24,066 nucleotides of DNA from Thermodesulfobacteriaceae bacterium (lineage in GTDB: Bacteria; Desulfobacterota; Dissulfuribacteria; Dissulfuribacterales; UBA3076): NCBI GenBank assembly GCA_012961845.1, contig DTYO01000087.1, positions 1 to 24,066 on the forward strand, given 5' to 3'. Both the position numbers and the translations under genes were made by a program. Below, one piece after another: positions 8,235 to 16,155 of this stretch. Under the pieces are notes generated by a model. The model saw only the letters and a list, made by a program, of their open reading frames with translations. It ran no database searches and was not told the DNA's origin. The first letter of the stretch is position 1; each line of letters begins with the position of its first letter.

Positions 8235-8494
8235 ATCCCAGATTATTCGCTTCAAAAGCCGAACAAGTGCTAATTAGCGTAAATTACAGTATGTTATATG
8301 AAATATAGTGAGTCAAAAACTGCACCAAAAAGGTGCAACCTATTCAACAAAAAAGTGTTCAGTATTTGAAGCCGCAAAGGCGGGCGCGATTTCACCAAAT
8401 CTGCTGCATTATCAGTGAGTTGAAGTACCAGAGTACGTCTGCGCCCCCTCCGCTTTACATCTTCGGCAAACTCGCGAACCGAATAATCCGGGAT
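8235..8494 (+). repeat. Complete 260-bp MITE-like element with terminal inverted repeats
   Basis: The left end ATCCCAGATTATTCGCTTC (8235-8253) and the reverse complement of the right end (8494-8476), ATCCCGGATTATTCGGTTC, match at 17 of 19 positions. A second copy lies at 23810-24066, and partial copies at 1-32 and 18474-18508. Conserved blocks include GCTTCAAAAGCC, TGCACCAAAAAG, TTTCACCAAATCTGCTGCAT and CCCCCTCCGCTTTACATCTT. No transposase is encoded, so it would be a non-autonomous element or an old insertion-sequence relic. I see no convincing target-site duplication. Confidence 0.75.
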
Positions 8495-8578
8495 TATATT
8501 CCCACCGGATGCAGCTCCCGACCTACCTCCAGAGAGATGGAGCCGTGACTACTCAATTACACCTGCCGGACCCAGAAC

Positions 8579-8995
8579 CTATTCACCTATGATTTTCACC
8601 AGCACCCTCTTCTTCCTGCGCCCGTCAAACTCTCCATAGAATATCTGCTCCCAGGTACCGAAATGAAGCTTGCCGTCGGTTACTGCAATCACCACCTCGC
8701 GCCCCATCACCTGGCGTTTCAGATGTGCATCCGCATTATCCTCAAATCCGTTGTGACGATATTGAGATACCGGTTCGTGGGGGGCCAGTTTCTCGAGCCA
8801 TACTTCATAGTCATGGTGCAGTCCGGATTCGTCGTCGTTTATGAATACAGACGCCGTAATGTGCATAGCATTCACCAGGCAGATACCTTCTTTTATCCCG
8901 CTTTCACCAACGCACTCTTCCACCTGGGGAGTGATATTTATAAATGCCCTGCGTGTCGGAACTTCGTACCACAGCTCCTTGAAATAACTCTTCAT
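8579..8995 (-). CDS. yjbQ: YjbQ-family (UPF0047) protein, possible secondary thiamine-phosphate synthase
   Basis: A 138-aa protein with the full YjbQ/UPF0047 pattern: NITPQVEECV, then NAMHITASVFINDDESGLHHD with its conserved His and acidic residues, HNGFEDNADAHLKRQVMG in the middle, and GTWEQIFYGEFDGRRKKRV at the C-terminal end. The E. coli member has been linked to a weak thiamine-phosphate synthase activity, though the physiological role is unclear. The start ATG at 8995 has AGGAG 9 nt upstream. The gene is monocistronic here, 1.2 kb upstream of the thi operon on the same strand with DUF3467 and a repeat between, so a thiamine role is suggestive at most. Confidence 0.9.
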   Translation of the reverse strand: MKSYFKELWYEVPTRRAFINITPQVEECVGESGIKEGICLVNAMHITASVFINDDESGLHHDYEVWLEKLAPHEPVSQYRHNGFEDNADAHLKRQVMGREVVIAVTDGKLHFGTWEQIFYGEFDGRRKKRVLVKIIGE

Positions 8996-9740
8996 ATGTC
9001 AAATCTCCTGTTCTCTGCTATTCCGGCACGGTCTGCCTTGATCAATCCAGGTCCTGCCTGCCGGCGAGAATACGGCTCCACCTCAGGAGTACCTCGGAAA
9101 ATCAGGCTTTCTGTTCCGGAACCAGACGCACAAAAAAAGAAACTCAGACATGTCAGTGATGTCTCGAGTGTTATTTTTGCATGTCATACAGTTACTGGGC
9201 GAAAAAACAATTTCTGAAGGTGCCCTCAGGTAGCAGTCGGTCTGTACGCCACACTGACAATAAAGGCAGCCTCTCCTGTGACACACTCATAATGAAATAA
9301 CAATCATTTTTCAACAACGTCCAGGCCTTCAGGCCGGAAAGACTCACAGCCTGTGGATGAGATATGGATATACATTCAGGCGCCTAAGGGCCTGAAGGGA
9401 GCGAATTTCTTTCAGGACTCTTCTCCGTTCATACCAGCCTATCAATGGAGAAACATACAGTGTGCCGCACGGCTGAAACCAAGGCACTTCCTTAAAAAAA
9501 ATCCGTCTTACCTGTTGTATGGGAAAGGACCTGTCGGCACGATACGGGAGGCTGGCTGCATGTGCCCGTTCTAGTAGTTTGTCCTGTTTCCATTGCAAGG
9601 TTCTCAATAAATCATGACACGAATCTGTTTTCCCGGACATCGGATATTACCATGGCACATACTGAGGTATAAGTACCCGGAATCGGCATTTTTATCCGGC
9701 AATCCTGTTTATTGAAGGCAGCCCCCGGAATTCCGGTATC

Positions 9741-9782
9741 GGATCTCAGCATTCTGCCCTTCCGGCTGGAAGGCAAAGATCC
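9741..9782. repeat. Nested hairpin upstream of fdhA
   Basis: GGATCT (9741-9746) pairs with AGATCC (9777-9782), and inside it CCTTCC (9758-9763) pairs with GGAAGG (9768-9773) around a GGCT loop. A perfect palindrome, CCGGAATTCCGG, lies 4 bp upstream (9725-9736). It could be a regulator-binding region or a terminator-like structure without a U-tract. The role is unknown. Confidence 0.4.
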
Positions 9783-9893
9783 CTAAGCATCCAGGTTTTT
9801 GATGGTCTGCTATCAGTCTGTCTCTCATTCTGACTGTTGTGGAATCATTCATCCGAAAGGGACTGGTAAAGTACTAACTTCTGCAAAACATCA

Positions 9894-9923
9894 TTTACAA
9901 TCTGCGGTTTTCCCGCATATGAT
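9894..9923 (+). promoter_or_regulatory. Candidate sigma-70-type promoter of the formate dehydrogenase operon
   Basis: TTTACA (9894-9899) and TATGAT (9918-9923) are each one base away from consensus, with 18-bp spacing. A hairpin-forming inverted repeat, TGCGG/CCGCA (within 9902-9917), fills the spacer and could be an operator. Transcription would start near 9930, about 50 bp before fdhA. No convincing sigma-54 site was seen here. Confidence 0.4.
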
Positions 9924-9979
9924 ATAAGCAGTAAACCTGTTGCAGCACTTAACCATGCTCCTCAAGTAGGAGGAATACC

Positions 9980-12022
9980 ATGAAACATTATCTGACCACA
10001 TGCTGCTTCTGCGGATGCGGATGCGGTCTCTATCTGCATGTAACAAACGGCAGAGTCGTTGGATCGTCTCCCAGCCGAAATCATCCGGTGTCCCGGAACA
10101 ACCTCTGTGTGAAGGGCTGGCATATACATGAGTTCATTCATGACTCAGGAAGGCTGACCCGACCACTCGTCCGGAAAAACGGCACCCTTGTCCATACAGA
10201 CTGGGATGAAGCCCTCGAACTTACCGCAGAAAGGCTTTCAGGCACCATATCCACCCATGGAAGTGATGCCATAGGTGTTGTATCTTCGGCAAAATGCACT
10301 AACGAAGAAAACTATCTCCTCCAGAAATTTACCAGGGCCGTACTCTCCACCAATAATGTAGATCACTGTGCCAGGCTCTGACACGCTCCTTCAGTGGCAG
10401 GTCTTGCCACCACCTTCGGAAGCGGGGCTATGACCAACTCCATAGAAGAACTCCGGGGAGCCGAAGTAATCATGGTAATAGGCTCAAACACCACCGAAGC
10501 CCATCCTCAAGTAGCAAGAAGGCTGGTAGCTGCAGTGGACAACGGGAAAAATCTCATAGTCATAGACCCCAGGCGCACGGCAATATCCGAATTTGCAGAT
10601 ATTCATCTCCAGATCAGACCCGGCACGGACATTCCCCTGCTTAACGCCATGATGCGTATTATCCTGGATGAAAATCTGATTGATGACGTCTTCATAGAGA
10701 TGAGAACTGAAAACTTTTCATCCCTCAGGGATTCTCTCTATACAATGGATCTCAATGAATTGATCGCCATCACAGGGGTTACTGCGGAAGCAATAGGCCA
10801 GGCTGCACGGATGTATGCCAGGGCCCAGAAGGGAGTTATCTGCTACTGCCTCGGGATAACTCAGCACATCTGCGGAACCGGCAACGTGGAGTCCATAGCC
10901 AATCTTGCAATGATCACAGGCAATGTCGAGCAGAGTTTTACCGGAGTCAATCCCCTGAGGGGACAGAACAATGTGCAGGGAGCATGCGACATGGGGGCGC
11001 TGCCCGGAGTATTTCCGGGATACCAGCCGGTACAGGACTTGGAGACGAGAAAAAAATTCGAAAGAGCCTGGAAAAAATCCCTGCCTGAAAACCTAGGCAT
11101 GACCCTGATGCAGATGACACACAGCGGCAGGGACGGTCAGATCAGAGCCATGTTCATCATGGGAGAAAATCCAGTACTGAGCGATCCCCATGCATCCCTG
11201 GTAAAAGAAACCCTGGAGGGTCTGGATTTTCTGGCTGTCTCGGACATATTCCTCACGGAAACCGCTGAACTGGCTGACGTAGTCTTTCCGGCAGCTTCAT
11301 TTGCGGAAAAAGACGGTACTGTCACCAACTCCGAAAGAAGGGTTCAGCTCATGAGGCGGGCCATTCTGCCAATAGGCAAATGCCGTACCGATTCTGACAT
11401 CATAATGGAGTTGTCAAAACGCATGGGTTACCGGATGGATTATGAAGACATGGCCGAAGTAATGGAAGAGATAGCCCTGCTGACACCTATTTACGGAGGA
11501 ATCTACCACGACAGACTCGAAAAGGATTGGGGACTCCAGTGGCCGTGTACAGACAGGAACCATCCCGGAACTCCTTATCTGCACAAATATTCCTTCACCA
11601 GAGGCAAAGGCCGTTTCGTGCCTGCAGAGCACCACCCTCCCGATGAATCTCCTGACAGTGAATACCCCTTCCTTCTCATGACCGGACGCGTCTACCACCA
11701 CTACCACACAGGCACCATGACCAGGACATCGGAGATGCTCGAAAGGGAAGCCCCGCGGGCGGTCCTTGAAATTCATCCAGATGATGCAGGAAGCCTCAAC
11801 ATCAGAAAAGGGGACATGGTAAAGATTTCATCCAAGAGGGGCTCCATAGAGATTGAGGCCGAACCCACAACAAGAGTCATGAAAAAAAGCCTGTATACTT
11901 CGTTCAATTTTCGCGAAACACCGGTAAACATCCTGACCAATCCTGCCATGGATCCGGTTGCTGAATGCCCGGAATACAAGATATGTGCAGTGAAGGTGGA
12001 AAAGGTGGGGCACAATGAATGA
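9980..12022 (+). CDS. fdhA: Formate dehydrogenase catalytic subunit, selenocysteine-containing
   Basis: The molybdenum or tungsten bis-MGD enzyme subunit that interconverts formate and CO2. The frame is interrupted by an in-frame TGA (10379-10381) within DHCARL-U-HAPSVAGL, the known selenocysteine site of FdhA, so I read it as one 680-aa protein with Sec134 followed by His135. The N terminus has a 4Fe-4S motif with C8, C11, C15 and C43. The MGD-binding segments follow (VIMVIGSNTTEAHP, VIDPRRTAISEFAD), then FPAASFAEKDGTVTNSERR and a C-terminal molydopterin dinucleotide domain (LMTGRVYHHYHTGTMT). No Tat signal is present, so it is cytoplasmic. The length is close to soluble FdhA/FdhF (about 680-715 aa). 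The start has a strong AGGAGG 7 nt upstream. Its last 8 bases overlap the next gene. Confidence 0.95.
10379..10415 (+). promoter_or_regulatory. Bacterial SECIS element directing Sec insertion at the fdhA TGA
   Basis: Starting 12 nt after the TGA, GTGGCA (10394-10399) pairs perfectly with TGCCAC (10405-10410) around the loop GGTCT (10400-10404). The E. coli fdhF SECIS has a similarly placed hairpin with an AGGUCU apical loop that binds SelB. Together with the TGA in the FdhA active-site context, this supports recoding. It implies selA, selB, selC and selD elsewhere in the genome. Confidence 0.88.
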
Positions 12023-13244
12023 AAAGTTTATTCTCAGAAAGGATCATCTGACTGGTTTCCTCCGGAAGCTCTCCAAGGGACACAGGCTGGTGGCACCTGT
12101 GAGGAACAGGTATGGAGACCTGATGTTCCAGGTGATAGACTCACTGGAGACCACCGATCTCGATCTGTCAGAGCAAGCACAGGAATCTCCAAAGGCCTTC
12201 TTTCTGCCTCAGGAAGAAGTACTTTTTTCATATGAAGCCTCAGGCGGGATATATGATTTCCGTCCGATTAACAACAGCGAGCAGACCGTATATTTCGGAC
12301 TGAGATCCTGTGATATCTCCGCCATCCTGTACATGGATGTCATTTTCCTGAGAAGCCCTCGAGACGACCATTACATGAAAAAACGCAAGGACTCCATCCT
12401 GATCAGCATTGGATGCAACACACCTGGCGAAAACTGTTTCTGTAATGCCACCCGGACAGGACCGTTTCTGGAATATGGATTTGACCTCCAGTTCACCGAC
12501 CTCGGCGATCGTTTTTTCGTGGAGTCAGGCAGGGCCAGAGGGGATGAGATATTCAGTGAATGGCCTCAGTTCTTTCACCCCGTCACAGAAGAAGATGTCC
12601 GGCTCCAATATCAGCTTGCTCTGGAAGCAAAAGCGGGTTTCAGACGCCAGATTCATGTTGAACCTGCGTTCAGCAAGCTGAGGGATGATGCAGTGGATAC
12701 GGCCGTCTGGAGAGAAATGGCATCAAGGTGCGACGGATGCGGAGGCTGTGCCTATATATGCCCTACGTGCACATGCTTTACCATATTTGACAGGATGGAA
12801 TCGACTGAAACAGGAAAAAGAATAAGGGCCTGGGATTCATGCACACATGCAGGTTTCACCAGAATGGCTGGCGGGCACAATCCTGTTGATATGAAAATCG
12901 ACGCCCTACGCCGACGTTTTATGCACAAGCTCTATTATGACTATTCCGCGTTCAGGCGGCCCAGCTGTGTGGGATGCGGAAGGTGCGTGGACATGTGTTT
13001 CGGCGGGGTGGACATAGTAAAATTCATAGACATAGTATGCGCCGGCACAAGAAAAAGGACAAGAGACTCCAGGAGAATACTCGGCGACCTTCTGCTCGAG
13101 GCGGGTCTGATATCCAGAACCGACCTGGAGAAGGCCCTGTCAAGACAGGCGGACACAGGAGAAGCCTTGGGAAAGATTCTCATGGACCTCGGCCTCGTTA
13201 CCTGTGCTGAAATTTTAGGGGTACTATCTCTGGAAAACATGTAG
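12015..13244 (+). CDS. 4Fe-4S electron-transfer subunit (HydB/AsrA-like) with C-terminal MshEN-like domain
   Basis: 409 aa. The first 350 residues resemble the iron-sulfur beta subunit of sulfhydrogenases and anaerobic sulfite reductase subunit A: a Y/F-rich N domain with YFGLRSCDISAI and SIGCNTPGENCFC, then two ferredoxin motifs, C239/C242/C245/C249 and C318/C321/C324/C328, each with the CX2CX2CX3C spacing. It should carry electrons between FdhA and the flavin subunit encoded next. Residues 353-409 form an added tail with two repeats, LGDLLLEAGLISRTDLEKAL and LGKILMDLGLVTCAEIL, which look like the MshEN (T2SS/T4P ATPase N-terminal) fold, known in some proteins to bind cyclic di-GMP. The Arg usually just before LG is I or A here, so ligand binding is uncertain. 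The start overlaps the fdhA end by 8 bp, which fits translational coupling. Confidence 0.85.
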   Translation: MNEKFILRKDHLTGFLRKLSKGHRLVAPVRNRYGDLMFQVIDSLETTDLDLSEQAQESPKAFFLPQEEVLFSYEASGGIYDFRPINNSEQTVYFGLRSCDISAILYMDVIFLRSPRDDHYMKKRKDSILISIGCNTPGENCFCNATRTGPFLEYGFDLQFTDLGDRFFVESGRARGDEIFSEWPQFFHPVTEEDVRLQYQLALEAKAGFRRQIHVEPAFSKLRDDAVDTAVWREMASRCDGCGGCAYICPTCTCFTIFDRMESTETGKRIRAWDSCTHAGFTRMAGGHNPVDMKIDALRRRFMHKLYYDYSAFRRPSCVGCGRCVDMCFGGVDIVKFIDIVCAGTRKRTRDSRRILGDLLLEAGLISRTDLEKALSRQADTGEALGKILMDLGLVTCAEILGVLSLENM

Positions 13245-13293
13245 GAAAATAAACGACCGACTGCAGCGACAGCAGGTCCGGGAGCGACAGGAG

Positions 13294-14172
13294 ATGATCA
13301 ACAGAGACCTGATAACCAGGAACATAAACAGCAGAAATACAAGTAATACATATCTACCTCATCCGGCAGTTATTACAGAGGTCATTACAGAAAATTCACA
13401 GATCAAAACTTTTGTTCTAGAATTCACGGACAAGACCCTCAACACAAACTTTTCGTATGAGTCAGGGCAGTTTGTCATGCTATCAGTCCCCCACCATGGC
13501 GAGGCGCCCATATCCATATCATCCACTCCCACCAGACCGGGGAACATCCATCTCAGTGTCAGGATTGCCGGCAGACTTACTACCGCCCTTCACAAAATGG
13601 AGCCCGGGATGACACTAGGGATCCGAGGCCCTTACGGCAGGCCGTTTCCAGTGCATATCATGGAGGGAAGAGATCTCCTGTTCGTTGCCGGCGGCATAGG
13701 ACTCGCCCCTCTCAGATCAGTGATCAATTACTGCCTTGACCGGACCGGCCGCTATGGAACCATGACCATACTCTATGGCAGCCGTCTGCCTTCGGACATA
13801 GCGTTCAGACAGGACCTGGACATATGGTCAACACTGCCCGGCATAACATGTCTGACAACTGTCGATACTCCTGAACCGGGCTGGACAGGACATGTAGGTG
13901 TAGTTACGACCCTGTGGGATCACATACAAATCAGCCCTTCAGACTGTACGGCACTGGTGTGCGGCCCGCCCATGATGATCAAGTTCGTACTCAGGGATCT
14001 TGCAGGAATGAGTTTTTCTCCTGATTTCGTCATCACCACCATGGAACGCCACATGAAATGCGGAGTCGGCCTGTGCGGGCACTGCTACATGGGCGGAAAG
14101 CTGGTGTGCACCGACGGACCGGTGTTTTCCATGGCTGAACTCAAGGACATGGACATTGAGGAACTGAGGTAA
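13294..14172 (+). CDS. FAD/NAD(P)-binding oxidoreductase subunit with 2Fe-2S cluster (HydG/AsrB-like)
   Basis: 292 aa, a ferredoxin-NADP reductase-fold protein like the gamma subunit of sulfhydrogenases and AsrB. The FAD domain contains GQFVMLSVPHHGEAPISIS near residues 58-76. The NAD(P) domain contains FVAGGIGLAPLRSVI and later VCGPPMMIKFV. A C-terminal 2Fe-2S motif is formed by C256, C261, C264 and C272 (CGVGLCGHC...LVC). It is the likely site where electrons from formate reach NAD(P). The gene follows the Fe-S subunit after 49 bp. The AGGAG right next to the ATG at 13294 is too close to serve it, so GGGAG 9 nt upstream is the better ribosome-binding site; a slightly later start near the PHPAVITEV segment cannot be excluded. 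Confidence 0.9.
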   Translation: MINRDLITRNINSRNTSNTYLPHPAVITEVITENSQIKTFVLEFTDKTLNTNFSYESGQFVMLSVPHHGEAPISISSTPTRPGNIHLSVRIAGRLTTALHKMEPGMTLGIRGPYGRPFPVHIMEGRDLLFVAGGIGLAPLRSVINYCLDRTGRYGTMTILYGSRLPSDIAFRQDLDIWSTLPGITCLTTVDTPEPGWTGHVGVVTTLWDHIQISPSDCTALVCGPPMMIKFVLRDLAGMSFSPDFVITTMERHMKCGVGLCGHCYMGGKLVCTDGPVFSMAELKDMDIEELR

Positions 14173-14180
14173 AACGGCAC

Positions 14181-16121
14181 ATGCCTGAACACAAGGTCAC
14201 ATTTCTCCCTGCCGGGAGGAGCATACGCGTCAAGGATGGTGAAAATCTGCTTCAGGCTGCCCGTCTGGCAGGAGTACATGTTAATGCCTCGTGCGGAGGG
14301 AGCGGGGTCTGTGGAAAATGCCGGCTTATCCTTGAAAAGGGAAAAATCGAAGGAGGCAGGAGTGAAAAACTCCGTGAAGAAGACTTTTCCGCAGGCTTCA
14401 GACAGGCCTGCCTTGCCAGAGTCAGAAGCGATCTGATCCTCAGGATTCCAGAGGAATCACTTCTCGCCGCAGGGGTGGTGGAAACATCCGTCCCTGTCAG
14501 GCACAGGGCCAGGATGTATGTCTTTGCAATAGAAGAGCTTAAAAAAGAGGGCATTTTTATTGTCCCCGTTGAAAAATACTCTCTTGAGCTTGCCCCTCCC
14601 TCGGCAGAAAACAACATGGCAGATGCAGGACGTCTGATACAGGCGCTGGCGGATCAGTATGGTGAAAGAGGACTTGTCATAGAGCTCCATGTCCTGCGCA
14701 AGCTCAGAAGATGCCTTAGAGCCCAGAATTTCAGGATAACCGTCACCCTTTCCCGCCCTGTGCGGAAAAAGTTCAGGAGCCGTGTCACCAATGTCCAGGC
14801 AGGCAGCTGGGCCCACAGGAATTTCGGACTGGCAGTAGATATCGGAACCACCACCGTTCACGGTCAGCTTATCGACCTCCATACAGGAGATATCCTTGCG
14901 GAATCAGGAGACTACAACTCACAGATGAGCTATGGAGAAGACGTCATCTCCAGGATAATCTTTGCCGAAAAACCTGAAGGCCTCAAAACCATGCAGGATC
15001 TCGCCGTATCCACTGTAAACAGAATCATCGAAGAAATTCTGGGCGGGAGCGGAGTGAACAGGGATGAAGTCAACTCCATAACTCTTGCAGGCAACACTAC
15101 CATGTCGCACCTGTTTCTCGGAATAGAACCCCACAACATCCGCCGATCCCCCTACGTCCCTGTGACCACATTTTTCCCGCCAGTGCGGGCGAAGATGGAT
15201 GCAGGTCTGAACCTGTCGCCACATGCGGTTGCTCTCTTCTTTCCTGCAATATCCAGTTATGTGGGAGGAGACATTGTAGCCGGGATCATGGGATCGGGAA
15301 TGTACAGGACCGAGGCCCAGACCCTGTTCATAGACGTGGGCACCAATGCTGAGATAGTCATCGGCAACCGGGACTGGCTGGCGTGTGCCGCATGTTCTGC
15401 CGGTCCTGCCTTCGAAGGAGGCGGAATCACCCACGGCATGCGGGCAGCCGGCGGCGCCGTCGAAGATTTCTCCATCAATCCTCACACACTTGAACCCATG
15501 AACATCACCATAGGCAACAAACCTCCCGTGGGCATCTGCGGATCAGGACTGCTGATCATGGTGGCAGCACTTTTTGAAAACGGGGTTATTGACAGAAGTG
15601 GAAAATTCAACCGGAATCTGGACACCCCCAGGATACGGAAAGGGAAAAACGGCTTTGAATATGTTGTTGCATGGCAGGAGGAATCCGGTGCCGAGTCAGA
15701 CATAACTATCAACGAACTGGATATAGACAATTTCATCCGGGCCAAGGCCGCTGTATATGCAGGAGTGGTAACACTCCTCAACAGCGTGGGCCTGGAAATC
15801 ATTGATCTCGAACAGATCATACTCGCTGGAGCATTCGGCAGCTACATCGATCTGGACTCTGCAATGACCGTGGGCCTGCTCCCTGAAATCGATCCGGAAA
15901 AAATCAAATATGTCGGCAATGGTTCCCTGATGGGGGCTAGGATGAGCGCCCTCAGCAATCACATCAGACAGGACGTGGTGGAAGTAGTGAGGAAGATGAC
16001 CAGCTTTGAGCTTTCAGAAGTAGAGCGGTTCAAAGACAACTATGTGGCATCACTGTTCCTGCCGCATACGGATCTGTCCCTGTTTCCGGTAACAGCCGGT
16101 AAACTTTCACATCTGAAGTGA
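14181..16121 (+). CDS. ASKHA-domain 2Fe-2S ferredoxin protein (RACo/RamA-like, DUF4445)
   Basis: 646 aa. The N-terminal ferredoxin-like domain has C38, C44, C47 and C77 (CGGSGVCGKC ... RQAC), which would bind a 2Fe-2S cluster. After a linker, the rest is an acetate/sugar kinase-Hsc70-actin (ASKHA) fold with GLAVDIGTTTV near residue 216, LAGNTTMSHL, FIDVGTNAEIVIG, GICGSGL and LAGAFGSYIDLDSAM. Characterised relatives (RACo, RamA) use ATP to reduce corrinoid proteins to the active Co(I) state in methyl transfer. Its place at the end of a formate dehydrogenase operon, 8 bp after the flavin subunit, suggests a link to one-carbon metabolism, but no corrinoid protein or methyltransferase is in the window. 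A role in redox activation of the dehydrogenase is another possibility. Confidence 0.88.
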   Translation: MPEHKVTFLPAGRSIRVKDGENLLQAARLAGVHVNASCGGSGVCGKCRLILEKGKIEGGRSEKLREEDFSAGFRQACLARVRSDLILRIPEESLLAAGVVETSVPVRHRARMYVFAIEELKKEGIFIVPVEKYSLELAPPSAENNMADAGRLIQALADQYGERGLVIELHVLRKLRRCLRAQNFRITVTLSRPVRKKFRSRVTNVQAGSWAHRNFGLAVDIGTTTVHGQLIDLHTGDILAESGDYNSQMSYGEDVISRIIFAEKPEGLKTMQDLAVSTVNRIIEEILGGSGVNRDEVNSITLAGNTTMSHLFLGIEPHNIRRSPYVPVTTFFPPVRAKMDAGLNLSPHAVALFFPAISSYVGGDIVAGIMGSGMYRTEAQTLFIDVGTNAEIVIGNRDWLACAACSAGPAFEGGGITHGMRAAGGAVEDFSINPHTLEPMNITIGNKPPVGICGSGLLIMVAALFENGVIDRSGKFNRNLDTPRIRKGKNGFEYVVAWQEESGAESDITINELDIDNFIRAKAAVYAGVVTLLNSVGLEIIDLEQIILAGAFGSYIDLDSAMTVGLLPEIDPEKIKYVGNGSLMGARMSALSNHIRQDVVEVVRKMTSFELSEVERFKDNYVASLFLPHTDLSLFPVTAGKLSHLK

Positions 16122-16155
16122 TATACCGCCTGGCAGTGGTTGCTGTACCGTACGG

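Larger units (their letters stand above)
8996..9979. other. 984-bp gene-poor region with several inverted repeats, upstream of the formate operon
   Basis: No gene I can support with confidence. A 98-codon frame on the minus strand (9344-9640) starts with ATG but lacks a ribosome-binding site and any recognisable family. Inverted repeats stand out: AGACAT/ATGTCT (9147-9165); CCTTCAGGCC (9326-9335) with GGCCTGAAGG (9389-9398); the 12-bp palindrome CCGGAATTCCGG (9725-9736); and a nested hairpin, GGATCT (9741-9746) with AGATCC (9777-9782) enclosing CCTTCC-GGCT-GGAAGG (9758-9773). The formate operon promoter is probably near 9894-9923. No tRNA-like fold was recognised. Confidence 0.6.

Noticed and set aside
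8333..8548. 71-codon frame on the plus strand
   Set aside because: It lies almost wholly in the repeat element, and the other copy does not preserve the frame.
9344..9640. 98-codon frame on the minus strand
   Set aside because: It starts with ATG, but there is no Shine-Dalgarno sequence and no recognised family. It cannot be excluded as a small hypothetical gene, but I do not support it.
10379..10381. TGA as a true stop splitting fdhA into two genes
   Set aside because: The frame continues with conserved FdhA sequence, the TGA is at the known Sec position, and a SECIS-like hairpin follows.
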